Positions 60,164 through 64,000 of a DNA stretch of 64,000 bases are shown piece by piece; position 1 is the stretch's first letter; each line of letters opens with the position of its first letter. The DNA comes from Methylobacterium oryzae (GTDB lineage: Bacteria; Pseudomonadota; Alphaproteobacteria; Rhizobiales; Beijerinckiaceae), in contig NZ_CP090349.1 of the NCBI RefSeq assembly GCF_021398735.1, forward strand, positions 310,001 to 374,000. Reading direction: 5' to 3'. Below the pieces are notes generated by a model. The model had not been told where the DNA came from, made no database searches, and was given only the letters and a program-made list of their open reading frames with translations. The position numbers and the translations under genes were made by a program.

Positions 60164-61092
60164 CACGCGCTCCTGCGGAACAGCAGCAGCGCCGGCAGCG
60201 CCGCCAGCAGCAGCAGCCAGCGCCCGAGATCCGCGTAGGCCAGGACGCCGTAGCCGCCCGCCGCGAGGTGCTGGGCGAGGCCGGCCCCGACCGCGTCGAG
60301 CACCGGGCCCGGGGTCGCGATGTCGGCGGCCGTGCCGCCGCCGGCCCGGGCGAGGGCGTCGAGGGCGGTCCGGTCGGGCTTCGGCGCGCCGGGCGGCAGC
60401 GGCTTGTCGGCCGGGACGTAGAGGGCCTGGAGCCGCCAGCCGTGCTCGGCGATGGCGCGGGCCTCGCGGGTGGCGGCCTCGCCGATGCCGTCGCCGTCGC
60501 TGATCAGCACCACGTCGGCCGCCACCACGTTGGCCTCCGCGAGGGTGCGGCGGGCCAGCGCCAGCCCGCGCTCGGGGTGCGAGCCGCGGTCCGGCACCGT
60601 GTCGGCGTCGAGGGCGAACAGGGTGGTGCCGAGGCTGTCGCGGTCCGTGGTCGGGGAGGCGGCGAGGTAGGCGTCGCCCGCGTAGACCACGAGGGCGACC
60701 GCCCGGGTGCCGGCGGCCTCCGCCACGGCGGCGGCGGCCTGCCGGACGCCCTGGAGGTTGCCGCCCTCGGTGACCGACCGCGATAGGTCGACGACGAGCA
60801 CGGTCTCGTCGAGGTTGCGGAAGGTCCGCCCGTCCGCCCGCTCCACCGCGGGGCCGGTCAGCGCCAGGGCGATCAGCCCGGCCGCCAGCGCGGCGGCGAG
60901 GTTCGCCTGCCGCCGGCCGCCGAGGACCGCGCCGGCCCGGGCGAGATGGGCCATCAGCGCCGGGTCGACGGCCCGGGCCCAGTCGCCCAGCGGCGCCGAG
61001 CGCCACGCGGCGCGAAGGGCCAGCAGGACCACGACCGGGATCGCCAGGAACCACCAGGGGCGCAGGAGGGCGACGGCGTCGAGGGCGCTCAT
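60163..61092 (-). CDS. batB: VWA-domain membrane protein (BatB-like)
   Basis: 309 residues. N-terminal helix (WWFLAIPVVVLLALRAAW) and another (ALAAGLIALALTGPAV), then a von Willebrand A domain with a MIDAS DLSRS (VLVVDLSRSV, near residue 95), ISDGDG, and a C-terminal helix (LGRWLLLLAALPALLLF). Binds a divalent ion and a partner, acting with batA under MoxR control. Confidence 0.88.
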   Translation of the reverse strand: MSALDAVALLRPWWFLAIPVVVLLALRAAWRSAPLGDWARAVDPALMAHLARAGAVLGGRRQANLAAALAAGLIALALTGPAVERADGRTFRNLDETVLVVDLSRSVTEGGNLQGVRQAAAAVAEAAGTRAVALVVYAGDAYLAASPTTDRDSLGTTLFALDADTVPDRGSHPERGLALARRTLAEANVVAADVVLISDGDGIGEAATREARAIAEHGWRLQALYVPADKPLPPGAPKPDRTALDALARAGGGTAADIATPGPVLDAVGAGLAQHLAAGGYGVLAYADLGRWLLLLAALPALLLFRRSA

Positions 61093-61192
61093 CGGGCGGA
61101 CCCTCCGACCCGCATTCCCGCCCCCGAGGCCGGCGCCGCGCCCCGGCACCGCGGGACGCGGGGGAGGGTCGGGGGCGCGGGGTATCGAACCA

Positions 61193-62245
61193 TCACGCGC
61201 CCCTCCGGCTGGCCAGCAGGAGCGCGGCGCTGAGGAAAGCCAGGGCGGCCGGCCAGGGCCAGAGGTCCCGGCGGAGCGGCAGGGGCGGGGCGAGGGCGCG
61301 GCCGCCCTCCAGCCGGTCGATGGCGTCGGCGACCCGGACCAGATCCTCGGTGGTGCGCACCCGGAAGGCCTCGCCGCCGCTCGCCCGCGCCATGTCGCGC
61401 AGGGTCTCGGTGTCGACCACGTCCTGCTCGCCGTCGGCGTCGGCCATGTCGCGGGGCCCCAGGGCGATCGTGTAGACCTTGATGCCGAGTTCCTTGGCGA
61501 GCTCCGCCACGTCCTTGGGGGCGGTCTGGCCGGCATTGTTGGCGCCGTCCGACAGCAGGATCACGGCCTTCGCGGCCTTCGCGGCCTTCGCGGCCTTCTC
61601 GCCCGGCCTGGCCCCGGCGGCGTCGCCCCCGGCGTCCCGCGGGTCCAGCCGGCGCAGGGCGAGCCCGAGGCCGTCGCCGATCCCGGTGGAGCGGCCGCTG
61701 ATGCCGATCGTGGCCTCGTCCAGCGCCCGGGCGACCGCCGCGGTGTCGAAGCTCGGCGCCGCCGCCACGTAGGCCTGGTCGGCGAAGATCACGAGGCCGA
61801 TCCGGTCTCCGGCCCGGCGCCGGATGAAGTCGGTGCCGACACGCTTGACCGCGGTGAGCCGGTTCACGGTCTCGCCGTCGAGGGCGAAGTCGCGCCGCTC
61901 CATCGAGCCCGACAGGTCCATGGCGATCATGATCTCGCGGCCCGAGGCCGGGAGCGCGGCCGCCGGCATGACGAGGCGCGGGCCCGACAGCGCCGCCACC
62001 AGGGCGATCCACAGCGTCCAGGTGAGCAGCGCCCGCCGCCGGCCCCGGGCCGCGCGGTCGGCGCCGGCGCGCGCGCCGGCCACCAGGGTGGCGGGCACGC
62101 GCAGGGCGCCGCTGCCGCCTTCCGGCTCCGCCGGGATCAGGCGCGCGGCCAGCAGCGGCAGGGGCAGCGCCAGCAGCGCCCAGGGCGCGGCGAGGTCGAA
62201 GGCCGACAGGAGCGCGCTGAGCCACGCGGGCAGGAATCCGCTCAT
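61193..62245 (-). CDS. batA: VWA-domain membrane protein (BatA-like)
   Basis: 350 residues. Two N-terminal helices (PWALLALPLPLLAARLI and WIALVAALSGPRLV), VWA domain with MIDAS MIAMDLSGSM (near residue 105), ILLSDGANN, and a final helix (AALAFLSAALLLAS). A 9-bp tandem repeat (GGCCTTCGC, 61565-61600) encodes KAAKAAKAAKA just before the SDG strand. ATG overlaps the DUF4381 stop by four bases. Confidence 0.9.
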   Translation of the reverse strand: MSGFLPAWLSALLSAFDLAAPWALLALPLPLLAARLIPAEPEGGSGALRVPATLVAGARAGADRAARGRRRALLTWTLWIALVAALSGPRLVMPAAALPASGREIMIAMDLSGSMERRDFALDGETVNRLTAVKRVGTDFIRRRAGDRIGLVIFADQAYVAAAPSFDTAAVARALDEATIGISGRSTGIGDGLGLALRRLDPRDAGGDAAGARPGEKAAKAAKAAKAVILLSDGANNAGQTAPKDVAELAKELGIKVYTIALGPRDMADADGEQDVVDTETLRDMARASGGEAFRVRTTEDLVRVADAIDRLEGGRALAPPLPLRRDLWPWPAALAFLSAALLLASRRGA

Positions 62246-62733
62246 GCCCGCAGCCGCCCGATCAGGCGGGCGAGCTCGGCGTCCAGGGCCTCGAGGTCGG
62301 GATCCTGTCGCCGGTACAGCCCGTCGGCGAGCACCCGGCCGGCGCCCCGGGTGAAGAAGTCGGTCCGGAACAGCCCGTCCAGCCGGGCCGCCCAGTCCGG
62401 GCCCGTCGCCCGGGTCCCGGTCCCTGCCTCGGCCTCGCCGGACCGGTCGAGAGACCGGTCGAGTCTGCGCAGCAGCCGGGCCTGGGCGACGAGGCGCGCC
62501 TCCGGGTCGAGGCCACGGCTCCGGGCGAGCTCGGCGAGCGCCGCCCGGCGCAGGGTGGCCCGCGCCCGGCCGCGCGCGTAGCGCACGAGCCCGACCAGCA
62601 GGGCGGCGAGGAAGCCCAGGGCGGCAGCGGCCACGACCTCGCCCTGCACGGCGCCGACGGCGCCTCCGGGCAGGTGCAGGCCCCGGAGCTGGTCGAGGGA
62701 CAGGGGGATCTCGGCGGGCGCGACGGGGTTCAT
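62242..62733 (-). CDS. DUF4381 membrane protein
   Basis: 163 residues: short N terminus (EIPLSLDQLRGLHLPG), one membrane helix (VVAAAALGFLAALLVGLVRYA, about 32-52) and a cytoplasmic helical domain with WAARLDGLFRTDFFTRGAG. Typical third partner in MoxR-DUF58-VWA operons. Overlaps batA by four bases. Confidence 0.85.
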   Translation of the reverse strand: MNPVAPAEIPLSLDQLRGLHLPGGAVGAVQGEVVAAAALGFLAALLVGLVRYARGRARATLRRAALAELARSRGLDPEARLVAQARLLRRLDRSLDRSGEAEAGTGTRATGPDWAARLDGLFRTDFFTRGAGRVLADGLYRRQDPDLEALDAELARLIGRLRA

Positions 62734-62769
62734 CGGGGCGCGCCGCGGGTCGGGTCGCCGGGTTCGGCC

Positions 62770-63807
62770 TCACAGCACCGCATCGAGGCGCTCCATGAGC
62801 GGCGCGTAGGCCTCCGGGCCGGTCTCGACGTCGAGGCGCACGCCCGCGATGCCCCGGCGGGCGTAGTCGGCGAGCCGGGCCTCGGCGGTCTCCCCCGCAG
62901 CTCCAGCCGCGGTCGTCGGCACGGTCGGTGAAACGGTCGGCAGCGCGGTCCCGCGGCGGCCGTCCGCGAGGGCGAAGGGGTAGTAGCCCGGCGGCCGGGC
63001 GCGCTCGAAGGCGTCGCTCACCAGGATCAGCCGGATGGCGATCCGCTCGGCGAGCAGGGTCAGGAGCTCGTCGAAGCCCGGGCCGGGATCGTCCAGGGCG
63101 CTGGCGATGACGAGGTGGCCGCCGGCCGGCAGCAGGCTGCGGGCGAGGGCGAGTGTCGCCTCCAGCGGCGGCTCCGCGCGGGTCGGCGCGCCGGACCCGG
63201 CCGCCAGCGCGTCGGCATGGGCCTGGGCGAGGGCGCCGGTGACCGCGATCATGGCGCGCTCGCCGCCCGCCGGCCGCAGCACGGTCGGCGCGCCGGCCGC
63301 GGCGACCGCGAGGCCGACCCGGCCGCCGTCGGCGGCGACCCGCCAGCCGAGCAGCGCCAGGGCCTCGGCGGCCGCCACCGAGCGCAGGGCCCGGCGGGTG
63401 CCGAACAGCATCGCGGGCCGGAAATCGGCGAGCAGCACCACGGCGCGGTCGCGCTCGTCGTGGTGGGTGCGGACGTGCAGCTGCCCGGTGCGGGCCGTGG
63501 CGTTGCGGTCGATGAAGCGGCGGTCGTCGCCCTCGGACCAGAGGCGGACGTCCTCCGGCTCCGACCCGCGCCCGCGGCGCCGGGTGACGATGCCGCCCGG
63601 CAGGCCCGCCAGCGTCCGGGTGGCGGGCGCGGAGCCCCGCCGGGCGAGATGGCGCAGGCCCATCAGGGCCTCGCCCGAGAGGTGGATGCCGTGCTCGGCG
63701 CGGTCTCGCCCCGCCTCCCGGGCGGGGAAGGGGCCCCCGGCGGTCGGGCCGACCGCCCCCGCGGCGGGGGGAGGGGATCTGCGCCGCGCCTGCCCGAACC
63801 CGAACAC
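62770..63807 (-). CDS. DUF58 protein of MoxR/Bat operon
   Basis: 345 residues. The DUF58 core reads VRLWSEGDDRRFIDRNATARTGQLHVRTHHDERDRAVVL, the usual R-x-W-x-x-G-D-x-x-R-x-I-D-W-x-x-T-A-R pattern with Arg-Asn for Trp-Asn. The MIDAS-like part of a VWA fold follows (VLLADFRPAML). No membrane helix. Mostly a chaperone partner of MoxR. GTG start, two bases after the moxR stop. Confidence 0.85.
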   Translation of the reverse strand: MFGFGQARRRSPPPAAGAVGPTAGGPFPAREAGRDRAEHGIHLSGEALMGLRHLARRGSAPATRTLAGLPGGIVTRRRGRGSEPEDVRLWSEGDDRRFIDRNATARTGQLHVRTHHDERDRAVVLLADFRPAMLFGTRRALRSVAAAEALALLGWRVAADGGRVGLAVAAAGAPTVLRPAGGERAMIAVTGALAQAHADALAAGSGAPTRAEPPLEATLALARSLLPAGGHLVIASALDDPGPGFDELLTLLAERIAIRLILVSDAFERARPPGYYPFALADGRRGTALPTVSPTVPTTAAGAAGETAEARLADYARRGIAGVRLDVETGPEAYAPLMERLDAVL

Positions 63808-63809
63808 CG

Positions 63810-64000
63810 TCAGAGCGCCCGCACCCGCTGCACCAGCTCGCCGACGAGGCCGCGCGCCGTCCGGCCCTCGGCGGCCGCCCGCCAGGTCAGGCCGATCCGG
63901 TGGGAGAGGGCGTCGCGGGCCAGCTCCGCGACGTCCTCGGGCGTGACGTGGTCGCGCCCCCGCAGCCAGGCCCGGGCCTTGCCGGCCATCATCAGCGCCA
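63810..64000 (-). CDS. moxR: MoxR-type AAA ATPase, C-terminal end (partial)
   Basis: Only the last 62 residues fall in the window; the coding frame continues past base 64000. ARAWLRGRDHVTPEDVAELARDALSHRIGLTW is the lid-domain end of MoxR AAA+ proteins. MoxR ATPases remodel VWA/DUF58 partners, encoded downstream. The five downstream genes are tightly packed, so this starts the operon visible here. Confidence 0.85.
   Translation of the reverse strand, partial: ALMMAGKARAWLRGRDHVTPEDVAELARDALSHRIGLTWRAAAEGRTARGLVGELVQRVRAL

Noticed and set aside
57948..63807. The operon as the mxaRSACKL genes for methanol dehydrogenase
   Set aside because: Order and content (DUF4381, two VWA, TPR, BatD) fit the general Bat/aerotolerance set, and no mxaFJGI is next to it in the window.
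1..64000. tRNA, rRNA, CRISPR or transposon genes
   Set aside because: No TTCRANTC-type T-arm with matching acceptor stem, no regular spaced repeats and no transposase or integrase frame was found.

Overview
The window is a very GC-rich (around 70 percent by eye) alphaproteobacterial chromosome segment. Gene content fits the Methylobacterium group best: a Rhizobiales-type beta-barrel porin, DUF6894 protein, bacteriophytochrome, many PAS/GAF sensors, paoABC-type molybdoenzyme and a maf/aroE/coaE/dnaQ cluster. Species assignment is inference. No tRNA, rRNA, CRISPR array, transposase or prophage was seen.

Layout. 0.2-10 kb: small hypotheticals, a GAF protein, an outer-membrane porin, VOC and MFS genes, an orphan solute-binding protein, a PAS protein and a CYTH protein. 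10-21 kb: Nudix hydrolase, a MHYT-PAS-GGDEF-EAL c-di-GMP enzyme, a three-subunit molybdenum hydroxylase operon, DUF6894 and a TonB-dependent receptor. 21-30 kb (minus strand): SOUL protein, a five-PAS hybrid kinase, and a tightly coupled operon bacteriophytochrome - response regulator - hybrid kinase. 30-38 kb: AhpD-like protein, three exported proteins (DUF4424, LprI-like, DUF3829), an HD protein, and a DUF350-DUF1190-ATP-grasp operon matching E. coli yjfL-yjfM-yjfC. 38.5-46 kb: esterase, dnaQ-coaE-aroE-CDF-maf and rho. 46-53 kb: DUF3429, hisS, hisZ-hisG, and a LysR/racemase pair with a striking double operator. 53-57 kb: hemJ-hemE diverging from the PPDK regulatory protein gene. 57-64 kb: EF-hand protein and a MoxR-DUF58-DUF4381-VWA-VWA-TPR-BatD operon cut by the window end.

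The most important feature is the 487-bp gap between hemE and the divergent PPDK regulator (55256-55742). In Caulobacter and Rickettsia the replication origin lies between the equivalent genes. Here the gap holds an exact TTAA-N7-TTAA CtrA site, a near-consensus DnaA box, an A+T-richer stretch and ten GANTC (CcrM) sites. I propose it as oriC. The order of dnaQ-coaE-aroE-maf next to rho, rather than next to the PPDK regulator, is what a single inversion of the rho-hemJ-hemE-ori-regulator block would give, and a palindromic repeat lies at the maf/rho junction.
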